64,000 nucleotides of DNA from Oidiodendron maius Zn (lineage: Eukaryota > Ascomycota > Leotiomycetes > Myxotrichaceae): the NCBI GenBank assembly GCA_000827325.1, contig KN832870.1:3906001-3970000 (forward strand), written 5' to 3'. Shown here piece by piece: positions 37,165 to 47,318 of this stretch. The translations under genes were made by a program, and so were the position numbers. The notes below the pieces were generated by a model. The model saw only the letters and a list, made by a program, of their open reading frames with translations, did no database searches and was not told the origin of the DNA. Position 1 is the first letter of the stretch. Each line of letters opens with the position of its first letter.

Positions 37165-38246
37165 ATGCATATACCAGCTCTCTTCCCTATGCTAGGCGCC
37201 ATCGTGGCGTTCGTTCTCTCTATGCTCTGCCTCTTCGCTGGCTCCAAACCCGGATTCATGGAAGAATACTCTGTTATCATGGTGCGTCCCCTTCCTTCCA
37301 TTGCTTATCTCTTACTAATGTTTCCTCACAGCTCAACACGTCCACAGTAGGCGAAAGTATCATATCCGCAAGGGTTGCCTCAGATTCGACGCCTAGTTCG
37401 GCACTTAGATCCATCATCGACAGCGATGCGCAGAATAAAATAGTTTCAACTAATGTTGAAGTGAGTCGCGATCTTAACGGCATCATCGGTGATGATGCCA
37501 ATAAGCTTGCTTCGGACTTGGGGATCAAGCAGTGGTATAGTATGCATATGATGGATATGTGCGAGGGAACGTACACGCCCAACGCCACAGCATCTAGTAC
37601 AAAGCTGAATGTCACATCTTGCTCGAATGTAACGACAATGTGTAAGAGATTGCGCGTAGTTTATTCAAGGATATGAGAAGCTAACATTCAAACAGATCAT
37701 TTCAATATCTCTGAGCAGATAAGCAAAGAACTCCAAACAGGAAAGCTTCACCTTGATCTTTCCGACATCCATTGGCCATCTGACATTCAAAATGGGTTGA
37801 ATGATCTTGGCACTGCTCTCAACGCTCTTTTCGCCCTCTATGCAATAGGCATTGCCGCAGCTGGCGTATCAATCATCACTGCATTTATCGCACTATTTCT
37901 CCACGGCTCGCGCTTCGTCTCTTTCGGCAACTGGAGCTTGACTTGCCTCTCCTTCTTCGCACTCTTAACTGCATCCCTAATTATTACCATCGTACAACTC
38001 AAAGCCGTTGATCTCATCAATAAGTACGGAAATAGTATTGGTGTTTACGCGTACAAGGGCAACAAGTTCCTTATTCTCACATGGGTTGCAGTTGGTATCA
38101 TGCTATTAACAGTGGCTGCTTGGTCTGTGGATTACTGTCTTGCAAGGAAGATTAAAAATAGAGAGTATACTGAGAAAGTCGGTTCCGGAAGCTGGTGGCA
38201 AAGACGGAAGAAGAGTGATGAGGCTTCTCTGAGAGGCCATGTTTAA
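37165..38246 (+). CDS. SUR7/PalI family four-span plasma-membrane protein
   Basis: Three exons (37165-37281, 37332-37641, 37696-38246) give 325 residues. Membrane segments lie near residues 5-25 (PALFPMLGAIVAFVLSMLCL), about 210-235 (ALFALYAIGIAAAGVSIITA), 245-270 (LTCLSFFALLTASLIITIVQ) and 290-312 (FLILTWVAVGIMLLTVAAWS). The first loop is large, N-glycosylatable and has the family arrangement of a Tyr/Met-rich stretch before a Cys (WYSMHMMDMCEGTYTPNATA), with a second Cys at VTSCSN. SUR7 proteins mark eisosome domains, and PalI relatives take part in ambient pH sensing; which of these applies here is not decided by the sequence. The short C-terminus is basic (WWQRRKKSDEAS). Confidence 0.88.
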
Positions 38247-39065
38247 AGCTCAACATGAGATAAACATTGGATTCGAGATGGATGAGGCATCAAGACGGTA
38301 GATAACGGATGTCCGGGAAGTTCTCGTCAGCCTCAGCATATGATTGCTTTTGCCCTTGATGCATTGGCGTTGTATTTAGATACCCTTCATTCCATCAAAA
38401 TTTACAGCTTTCTCTCAGGACCCCTTAGCAATGACTTCCACACAGCACGCTAGTATGCGGTTGAGTTCGCATTTCGTTGTCCATCTCCTATCAAGACTCA
38501 TCCGACACGCTAATTCCAGACGGGAGAATGAGACGTGGGCTGTCAATCGTGCCAGCCGTCATGACGACGTCCTTCTTTGCAGTAACTGTTCAAATCTATC
38601 ATTGACAGGGCCAGATATACGTTATTACAGCCATACGTTATTTGCCATTCTCAAGTTTGACGCCTATTGCACGGTTTCCTCAGTGATGACCTTCACAGCA
38701 CGGCTATTAGTCAATACTTTCAAGTTGTCTAAGTTTCTCCCCCTCGATAAAGGCGGAAGCGCTCATCGAGGGACAAACCTGATGTATGGAAGGGTGGCCG
38801 AAACTGATCGGATTTCCCGAGTTGACGTCCAGATTAGTTTCGTGCTTGATGTCCCAGTTATCTGTTAGGTTGCTTGTACTTAAAAGTAATACACACCAAG
38901 TCCACTGCCAGCTTGAAAGAGAAACTTTGACTGGTTTTCTAAATGAGGTCCCATATTGACATCGGCGTCACTACATCGCTCGCAGTCCACATTTTTTTAC
39001 CAAGTACTCCATTCTTCCGGCTACTCACTCTAAGTACCCATGATGGTTGAGATTAGGTTCTACAA
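38247..39065. other. Intergenic, possibly decayed 5' part of the helicase relic
   Basis: Follows the SUR7-like gene. No intact frame is recognised; the one at 38431-38868 matches nothing. The upstream part of the helicase relic that starts at about 39066, including its Walker A motif, would be expected here but I cannot see it. Confidence 0.4.
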
Positions 39066-40178
39066 TTGTTCCCGAATGCTCTGAGGTGTGGTCATGGAGC
39101 TGTGGACGATGTCGCCTTACGAATGCGTGAAATGGAAAACATACACGGACTTGAGGACAAGGTCATCATCAGAGCCTATACCCTCAAGGCAGAGAAGACT
39201 GAAGTCTATAAATATTTCGATACCCAAGGTGATGCTCAACAACGCTTTGCAGTCAGCGATGAATTCGTCACCCAGTTTGCTACCTTGCGCTATCTTAATG
39301 ACCTGGCCATCAAGTATGATCAAGTCCGCGCTCAAGGTGACCCCTGCTGTAAGCTTAAGGATATATCCCTCGCTGAAGTCATAGCTTGCAAGATTATACA
39401 GGTAGAAGATAGCCCTCTCCAGCAGCTTTGTACTATACTTGATGGTTATAGACAAGCAGGGTTCTCCAACACTAACGTCTAGGCTTGTATAAATATCAAG
39501 CTCTCCCTAAACGACCTGCTTGCTGAAACCTTATATGAAGCCGATATTATCGTCTATACAGTGGCTATATCAGCTAAAGTCAATCTAATCAACAACTTTC
39601 ACCCCTCAGTTATATATATCGATAAAGTAGCCAGACTTCTAGAGCTAAAGAGTATTATCCCTCTTGGCGTCTATAACCCAATCGCCTTTATCTTTACTGC
39701 TGACTACAAACAATTAAAGCCTGTCGTTTTGTCTGCTGATCAATACAAGGATAATCTAGACTTCCTTAACCCTTTCCAAAAGCAAGTCTTACTATTACTT
39801 TTCGAGCGCCTTATCGCTGCTAGTTATAAACACAATATGCTTACCGTTCAATATAGATACTAAGGTAACATTCCACTCTAGGTCTTATATAACTTCTACT
39901 ACAGACAAGTCACTAAGCCTGTATTGCCTTGCGACCAATAGCAAACTCTAAGAGCAATCCGTGACTTCGTTAAGTACAAGATTGGAGTCCCCCGATCGAC
40001 CAATCGATATACAGTTAACATCAATGGGTTATCCTCTAGCCAAGAACAGGGCGGCAAGTCATCAATCAATAAGGAAGAAGTCAGACATATTATGGCAGAT
40101 CTAGCTCTCATTCGTGCGGACCCAGTACTGAAGAACATGACTGTCTGTATCATGACCGTCTTGAATAAGGTCATCTGA
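39066..40178 (+). pseudogene. Decayed SF1 (Upf1/AAA_11-AAA_12-like) helicase gene
   Basis: A plus-strand frame reads through helicase-like text interrupted by stops. 39066-39482 has motif Ia-like GAVDDVALRM and a long helical spacer. 39561-39863 has a Walker B/motif II equivalent (VIYIDKVARLLEL, from an original DEA-type motif), motif III-like FIFTADYKQLKPVVLSA, then FERLIAASYKHNMLTVQYRY, matching the family's LxxQYRM. The frame resumes to about 40178. Stops at about 39481 (TAG), 39862 (TAA), 39880 (TAG) and 39940 (TAG) all sit where Gln is expected, so each fits a C-to-T change in a CpA context, the RIP signature. The Walker A region is missing and motif II is altered (DEA to DKV), so it is not functional. 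Confidence 0.72.
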
Positions 40179-40202
40179 ACTATGGTATCTCATTAACTCA
40201 CA

Positions 40203-40605
40203 TTATATCTGCAACGTCTCAATGAATCTACTCACCTTTCTGGCTTTTTGAAGGATGGAGTAAAATTTCCAATCTTTATCTCCAACCTCTGCGGCCCCGT
40301 GGTCGAACTCGTCTCGAGAACCCAGGGGCCAGATCTGGAAGTTTATTTGGCAGGATCCTCCCAGGCCAACGGCAACGATTTTGTGGAACCTCTCGATTGA
40401 GGTTGGCCTGTGCAGTGGGTATATAGCCATGGTCCACAGAGTGGGCTAGGTAAAAGCTAGGAGGAACTTATGATATGTTCGGCGAAAAGAGGTCCCAATA
40501 TTATGCTCCCCTGTTTCCAACACTGCAACAGAGGGTTTTGAGGCTGTTGGTGCAAGCCCAGAGACCAGGAGGTGGCCGGCGGTTCCACATGTGATGAATG
40601 GATAT
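40203..40605 (-). pseudogene. GMC oxidoreductase gene fragment
   Basis: One minus-strand frame of about 130 codons matches the N-terminal FAD-binding region of glucose-methanol-choline oxidoreductases. It has CGTAGHLLVSGLAPTASKPS then VAVLETGEHN (the GxGTAG Rossmann loop and the second beta strand), and AVGLGGSCQINFQIWPLGSR with DEFDHGAAEVGDKDWKFYSI (the family GGSSxxNxMxxxRG signature and following helix). There is one internal stop (TAG at about 40448-40450), and both ends are missing: a full protein is about 550-620 residues. The 3' side ends beside the helicase relic. The first Gly of the Rossmann motif is lost. It is a non-functional relic of a host-type gene. Confidence 0.75.
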
Positions 40606-43600
40606 GAGCGTGAGTATTCAGATAAATACGGACTAAAGGCCTACCTCCAAAATAATGAAATCATATTCTTCTGCCATGGTTTGACGATGTGCGTTTCGAA
40701 CTTGCCCAGTCTTAGCCAAGAATTTATTATGGAATTTACCAGAGCAATTCAATCATTATTACACAGTTCATAGATGATCTTTATGCCACAAATTTTGATA
40801 CTATTGCTAATGTGCACACTGAAAACACTAATAAGTCCGTTTCACTCTCATGAGCACGGCAATTTCCAGCCTCGAGATGTCAGAGGTTATTTTGTCAGCA
40901 CGGCTAACTACACCTCGTGGGCGGATCAGAAATCTAATATTACGCCCTCTGGATAGGACGCTATGGCACTACATGTATGTATTTGAAATCCATAAAATGT
41001 TCGTCGCCCTGTTTAGGATATTACACCTCCCTTGAGGGTTCTACAAGGGGCCAGGATTCCACGCGAGAGTATGGAAAACTACATCGGGAGCACGTCAGTG
41101 TCGAAGATTTTCTCCGAGGCAAAAGAAGACTCTGCGAATTTATAAAGCAACAGATTATGAAGTAATTGGACATTCTCAAGTACCAATGAGGCGAGTCGAA
41201 CGACATTATTACGCTTTTGATGTGAACTTTGGTCGAGATCGAAGCTTACTTGGCGGCCCTGGAACTTATCTATTATAATAGTCCTCTTTTTCACTATAAG
41301 TCCTCAATAATTTAGCCTTCATCGAGATCTGTTCTTGGACTCAGGACTGTATTTAATCAGGAGATCTTACTCCCAGGCATAAGCACCACGAAATTACTAT
41401 GGCTCATTCCTCCCAGGTCATATCCAATTCCAGGATAGACTTTCGGACAGCGTATCGCCTTAGAAAGTCTAAGTATACCTCGGACATCTTATTTAAACCT
41501 AATGCAAGTCAGATGCTTATCTATCCCTTAGCACTCCACCTTCTTAGGGTAGCTAGGCACGAAATTCTTACCCTTAACACTTAGTTTAGTGCAAGAGAAA
41601 GTCATACCGTACATCTTAGTCAACCTAATAAATTCTTTGCCCGCTGTTTCAAGAACATCGTCTCCAGGCTGCTTATACATCTTACCTTATCCGCCAACAG
41701 CCAGGTTTAATTTGGACAAAGCCATACCACGTAAGCGAATGCGTAGATGATTAGTATTAATCGCGGGGACATTTCATCTTATGTAGTAACTCTAAAAGTA
41801 AGGGTACCTACTATTGGTGCAGAGAGGTATTCGCCGTTGGGGGTCTCTGTAGCGATCGGTGTGATCAGAAATCATGTTTTTCGCAGTCACAAAAGCCCTT
41901 CTGTCGGACTAAATAAATTTCCACTGTAGAAGTAAGATTTGCCCGCCTGCCGATGATTCTATGATTCCAAATCATATACATCGGGGCAACAGGCAAATTG
42001 TAATGTGTGGTTTAAGATAGAAAGCTTCTATCTATTAAGAATTGCATATAAAAGGAAGCATGACGATTATCATCTCGAAAGCCGGAAATGGGGGCAACTT
42101 GAAAAGACTTTGCACATAAGAGCAATATATGTCACAGCCGAATACATTCTGAAGATAAGAGGTATTCTTAAGAAAAGAAAACAAGAATTTCATGACATTT
42201 CACATGTCTTCTCCCACATCAGTGGATCTTAAGACACCTCAATGTACTTTCAGGGCTTTTAGCGACCTACTCCCAATTCTAGTACTCCCAAGAGATCTAT
42301 TTCCACATAATCCCAATATTTTGGGACAAAATTTTTTTCCAGCAAGTGGTTGCGGATAGGAATCTCACACCTGGAAGCAAAATCCAGATTCATTGGAAAC
42401 ATTAAATTTCAAAACTGTAAACTATTTCCAGCCGTTTGGAAACAAAGAGGACCACGGGATCGGCCTTGGCCAGTACATATTCCTCTGGCATTCAAGTTTG
42501 AATAGAGAATAAGGTCAAGACAATATATAGGAATGTAAAACATGGGCTTCTCCCACTCATCGCTTGGAGACATCGAAGTTAAGATGTAAAGGAATATTCC
42601 GAACTCGGTTTCCGGACATCTCAGTACGAGGCTCCGGTCCTACGTTTGCAAAATAAATTAAACCTCAGGCCAAGGAAGAGTGGCAAATCCAACAGGAGTA
42701 TTCCAAGGCAATTTTTTATATTTGGGCGCTGGTCCAGTCTCGGAGGTTGTAGAGAAGAGAATATCTGCTCTATTGTCTCCGATCAACAACTCTAAGTGTC
42801 ACTTAGGTCAGCCAAGCCATTTTCGGGTGAAAACTCTGTTGAAACGCCTACACTTGCGGCTCGAGTCACTATGGGGAGTATGTGCTCAAAGAAGACTTCC
42901 TTGATACACAGAAGTGGCAGCTTCAACTTTCAGTAGCTTACTTCGATTCCAAAGTTATTCGTTTTAGGCACCTCACCTAAAACAATCCAGTCCAATCCAA
43001 CGTGACACAAGACTATTGCCATGCTGTGCTTCGGCACTCACTCGGACCATTACTTTTCAAAACAAAATGATAGATACTTCTTTGGAGATGCGCCGTATCT
43101 CCATAATCCGCCATTCATCAGCCAGACCCCCCCACCTCCACCCCTATCATGCCCTCGGTCCAACCCGCCACGGTCTCACATCTCAGACACACAATCGCAC
43201 GTTACCTCCATCGGTGCGCCCCTCACTCCCCAAATCCCAAGCCCAAACACGAGCAACAAGGGGGGAAAAAAACAAGGCAAGACAAGACACCCGTCCTCCC
43301 GCACCCCGTGACTCCCCACGCACATGCTTACGCTTCTGCTGTCCCACGAGCACGCGCACATGAGAGACAACGGGAAGGAAGCAGAATAGTGAGACAGGAA
43401 AAGCACATGCGCATGAGGCGGGAAAAGAAGCACGAAGGAAGGAGTGAGAATGGAAAATCTTGAATCAGACAGTGCATACTGACGGTACAGTAGTCCCTGC
43501 AATCCCTAGCCATAACTGAATAGCTATACTCACACCAGGGATGCATGACAGTAGAGAAATATAAAATATAAATATATAAATATATAAAAAAAACATACCT

Positions 43601-43800
43601 CATCCAGGACCTTCTCCGCCTGCACATAAGAGGCACCGCATGGTTATGTGGAATAAGGGAGGTAGGATCCGGCAGAGCACGGCATCACATGATTGTGGCC
43701 CCTTCATCTCACTATATTACTCTCCCAAGAAGGTCAAAACCTAGCTACCTGCATCCTCTAGTACCGTAGTGTCCATCCCAACAAAAACCTAAAACAACCC
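40606..43800. other. AT-rich region with no supported gene
   Basis: Short frames only. Stretches at 41290-41720 and 42000-42230 look like mutated former coding DNA, but nothing can be assigned. From about 43020 the composition becomes GC- and pyrimidine-rich. An A/T-only run (TATAAATATATAAA-like) lies at about 43560-43596. Confidence 0.4.
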
Positions 43801-43982
43801 TTGAGAACCAACCAGCCTTACACATACGCCAATGTCTTCTCCTCCGCAAACATCGATATCAACCACAGAAAGAAGCATGTGAAATCCCATCTCCTGTTTC
43901 CTTGAGAACCAACCAGCCTTACACATACGCAAACATCGATATTAACTACAGAGAAGCATGTGAAACCCCATCTCCTGTTTCC
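43801..43982 (+). repeat. Direct tandem duplication of about 100 bp
   Basis: The sequence starting TTGAGAACCAACCAGCC at 43801 recurs at 43902. The second copy lacks a 17 bp insert present in the first (CAATGTCTTCTCCTCCG at about 43830-43846) and carries a few substitutions plus a 3 bp difference. It is non-coding and lies downstream of CreA. Confidence 0.9.
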
Positions 43983-45414
43983 CCTATGCCGCCCCATCGC
44001 TGCTTCAGTCCCTCCGGCTCCGACATTCCGACATTCCCGCTACGCCTGACATGCCATCCAGCCCCCACCCAGAGGGAAGGATCCCTTACCCTCTCCCACA
44101 CTCTATCTACCCTCACGAACTGTTCTCGATCACTCACACATGCCGAGTAAGCGGCGCGGAGATCTCCCGATCGGTGCTCTCGGCAGCTTCTATTCTCCCG
44201 CCCTCGCCCTGTGCCAATCTCCACAAAATCTCACCAACCGTGCAGTGGACTAGATAGAAAGTACCTAGGCACAATGAAAATATAGCACAGTACAAGGAGC
44301 AAAAACTGGTGCACACTTACATAAGCCCCGCAAGCCCAAGCACAGTGGAAAGTCGCACTACAGTAGCCACAAAAATCTGACGGTTCCTCGGATTCGGGAG
44401 TGCCGAATGCGAGGCCTAGACCGATGACATAGATGCCCCCTTCTCTCACCCCGGAAAACAGGACTGACTGGTCCTCCCTTCAATGCTATCGTAGACATGT
44501 GAAAATACCAGAATAACCAAAAATAAGAAATTAGATGGCGGGAATGCGGAGATGGGAGACGCATTGATTAGACTTCTCGGTCGAGAGATCTTGATAATCT
44601 CACGCTCACGACTAAGACTCGATAGGCGTTCGCTCAGGACCGGTTAACCGGGTCCAGCCGAGGGATGATGCTTTCACATTCAGAATTATCACGTTCACCT
44701 CAGATGCATGCATTGCTCTGAATTGGGAATTGTGGTTTTCAATTTTTTTCATCATTGCGGCTATGCCGCTGTCTGCTGCGCTCATCGCTGCCTTGCGATG
44801 GTTTGTTTGCGAGCTTCTAGACCTCTCCCTATCGAACGATCGGCCGATCACCCATTGTCATGTAAAAAAAAAACTCCCACACTGAAAGCACAAACATAAA
44901 CTGGTCGAGAAACTAAAAACAAATCGTCCGCCCAGAGAGCCCGTGTGCCCGAAACCCGAATTCCATCCCCGTCTATAGAAGTGCTTTCCCGTTCCGCATG
45001 ATGTGGAAAAAAGGAGAGAAGTGGTTGCCGTAACAGAAGATAAAAGAACCGTAAGGGTCAGGAAATGACTAGTGGCCCTTGTAGAAAGGAGAGGTGCAGA
45101 GCAAGAAGGAATGAAGGGGAGAAAAAATCCAACAAAGCAAGTCTATAGTGCGCGCTGAAGATAAAAAAGAAGCCGATCTATGTGTACAGCATTAGGAGAA
45201 CCGTCAACCCGACAGGGAGACGCAGCGAAGTGATGAGTCGTGAGTGAGCCAGCTGGGCTAGCAAAGAAAGTTGAGATGGGGGTGCTTTTCTTGTGCGCCA
45301 AATCGGGTGAAATTCGTCCCAGGGTCCCCTTTTTCCAATATCTTGATCGATTTTCCCCACCACGTCAATACTCGCTACCTCTTCCTCGGGTCATATTACT
45401 ACCACTCCACCTTC
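43983..45414. other. Downstream region of CreA
   Basis: 3' flank of the minus-strand CreA gene; its long 3' UTR and terminator should be here. The frames present are short and overlap on both strands. A TACCTAGG sequence occurs at 44262-44269. Confidence 0.45.
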
Positions 45415-46704
45415 TCACGTCCGATCCATCAGATCGCCTCCAGCGATACTGCCTGTCGTACTACTCCTGCCACTGCCGTGGGGCGTGCCAAAACCAGCCT
45501 CGCCGACACTCAACAGGTCCTGCACGGCAACCTTCGGTACCTGAGGTACCGGCAGCTTCCGTTGGCTCCCGTCCGTCCGGCTCATGATGTCGCTGATGGT
45601 CAAGCCGCTCCGGGGAGGGGCCACGGGTGGGCTCTGGGGGTGATACTGCCCATCGAGGTTCTGGGGCTCCATGGGGGCGAGGGCGGGTGTGTGCTGCAGG
45701 GACAAGTTGCGGATAGTCGGCAGGTCGTAGCCGCCGCCGTAGGGCCGTAATCTCGGGGAGTGCGCCGGAGTGGCTAGAGGGGTATGGTCGGGCGTAGGGG
45801 AGAGGGAGTCGTGTGAGAACGTGGGTGAGGAGGGCGCGGTTGACTGAGGCGAGTTGGGCCGCGAGCGCTTGGCGTGCCGGTGGGCATAGTGGTCGTCCGG
45901 CTCATCCGTCGAGTGGCTTCTCGACATCGCATATGCAGAGAGCGACGGCAGGTGGCTGCGGCTGTTGTGCGAGCTGTGGCTGTAGTACGGGTGGTGACGG
46001 TGGGGCGGATGGTGCGTCGCCATCGTCGACTCCCGCTCGACCTGGGTGGCCGCGGTGGCCAGCAGGTTGATGTCGAGGTGATGCCCATGGCTGCCGGGCG
46101 AGCTGCCCATGGGCCGGCCAAAGGGGTTCAGATGGGAGGGTGCGGCACTCGAGTAGGAGGCAAAAGAGTGCGGTGGGGAGACGTTGGGCGAACCCAAGGC
46201 CGAGGCGGGAGCTGATCTCGAGATGCTCTTGCTCGGGGGCGGCATCATGGTGGCCATGGCCGAGGCCGCGGCGCCCTCAACCGCCCCGTTTGGGGCGACG
46301 CCTTGCACGACCTGTGGGCTCTTGTGGCTCCTCCTCGAGTTGGGATTGTTATGGATGCGTGAGTGACGGGTCAACTCGTCGGAGCGCGAGAAGCGCTTGG
46401 TGCAGCCCGGGAACTGGCAGGCGTGCGGCTTCTCGCCGGTATGGGTGCGGATATGCCTCGTCTGATGCTCGAGGCGGTGGAAGGCCTTGTCGCAGAGCGG
46501 ACACTTGTAGGGCCGGGGCAGATCAGGACGCTCGTCGGCATGAGGGCCGGCGGCGGCCATGGAGGGCATCATGGAGACGGCAGCCATCTCGGCGTTGCGC
46601 TGGTGTTCGTGATCCTCGATGGGATGTTGGGCGTCAGCGTCAGACGGGGACGCAGACGGATTGAGTAGACTTGCGAAGTCGACGGCGGACGAGGCTCGTT
46701 GCAT
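45415..46704 (-). CDS. creA: Carbon catabolite repressor CreA/Cre1 (C2H2 zinc finger)
   Basis: A single exon of 429 residues, in line with fungal CreA proteins. Two C2H2 fingers occupy residues about 66-118: [20 protein letters not shown] and [20 protein letters not shown], with the TGEKPHA linker and the RxHxE/RSDEL contact residues of the Mig1/CreA type that read SYGGRG. A His/Ser/Pro-rich middle follows ([19 protein letters not shown]). Near the C-terminus, [20 protein letters not shown] and [10 protein letters not shown] (about 369-398) form the conserved repression region. CreA represses genes for alternative carbon use and secreted hydrolases when glucose is present. The coding region is GC-rich compared with neighbours. 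Its upstream region contains several SYGGRG sites, in keeping with the autoregulation reported in other fungi. Confidence 0.97.
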   Translation of the reverse strand: MQRASSAVDFASLLNPSASPSDADAQHPIEDHEHQRNAEMAAVSMMPSMAAAGPHADERPDLPRPYKCPLCDKAFHRLEHQTRHIRTHTGEKPHACQFPGCTKRFSRSDELTRHSRIHNNPNSRRSHKSPQVVQGVAPNGAVEGAAASAMATMMPPPSKSISRSAPASALGSPNVSPPHSFASYSSAAPSHLNPFGRPMGSSPGSHGHHLDINLLATAATQVERESTMATHHPPHRHHPYYSHSSHNSRSHLPSLSAYAMSRSHSTDEPDDHYAHRHAKRSRPNSPQSTAPSSPTFSHDSLSPTPDHTPLATPAHSPRLRPYGGGYDLPTIRNLSLQHTPALAPMEPQNLDGQYHPQSPPVAPPRSGLTISDIMSRTDGSQRKLPVPQVPKVAVQDLLSVGEAGFGTPHGSGRSSTTGSIAGGDLMDRT

Positions 46705-46761
46705 GTGAGCGGCACCGCAGAGAGGAGGGGAGGCGCGGAGGAGAGGGGGATGGTGTCGTCT

Positions 46762-46763
<2 letters not shown>

Positions 46764-46793
<30 letters not shown>
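46764..46793. repeat. GT/AT compound microsatellite just upstream of creA
   Basis: A run of TG units passes into a run of TA units, 60-90 bp upstream of the creA start codon, within the expected 5' leader. Confidence 0.9.
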
Positions 46794-46794
<1 letters not shown>

Positions 46795-46975
46795 GAGGGT
46801 TGGTAAGGAAGTGGTGAAGGGGATATGATATCTGTATATATGTGCCCTCCGAGGAGCGTGGTGGTGGTGGTGTTGGTGGTGGTGATGAATGTGGAGAACC
46901 AGCGGAGGGTCCTCTCTTGGTGGGCTGTGTCTCGACGAGGGAATATGAATCCGGTCTCACTCGCACCGATCCGGC

Positions 46976-47318
46976 GTGGGGACGAGAGATGGAGGTAATG
47001 GTTTATTTAATTCCTCATGGGAGACGTCGTGGTGGTGGTGGTGGTTGGGGATCGTGGGGAGATCGGGGCAGGCCGAGAGGCAGAGGGGGGGAGCGAGCGA
47101 GCGAGAGAAAGAGAGAGACACGAGGTTGCGTGTGTGTTGTATTATATTTCTACTGTGCTCTGCCTTCCTCCACCACACAGATTCCGAGGGGGGCCGGAGA
47201 TAGACACGAGGAGGGTGTCGCTCTATCGCTCCTCGTCGGCTGGAGAATCGGGGCCGTGGGGGTGACGCCTAGGGGGACAGTGGGTGTGGCTGTAGTTGGG
47301 CCAGCGGGGGACGTGGAG
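46976..47318. promoter_or_regulatory. Cluster of CreA-type SYGGRG sites upstream of creA
   Basis: Plus-strand matches to SYGGRG are seen at 46976-46981 (GTGGGG), 47054-47059 (GTGGGG), 47240-47245 (CTGGAG), 47256-47261 (GTGGGG), 47304-47309 (GCGGGG) and 47313-47318 (GTGGAG). The motif is short and the region G-rich, so some hits are expected by chance; the pairs at 47240/47256 and 47304/47313 are the closely spaced type needed for strong CreA binding in Aspergillus. Confidence 0.45.

Noticed and set aside
42530-42655. Possible 5S rRNA gene (CATCGAAGTTAAGATG-like text)
   Set aside because: Only a short stretch resembles box A/5S sequence; the rest does not fit a fungal 5S consensus or fold that I can recognise.
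46140-46664. Plus-strand frames opposite creA
   Set aside because: They are antisense shadows of the GC-rich CreA coding exon.
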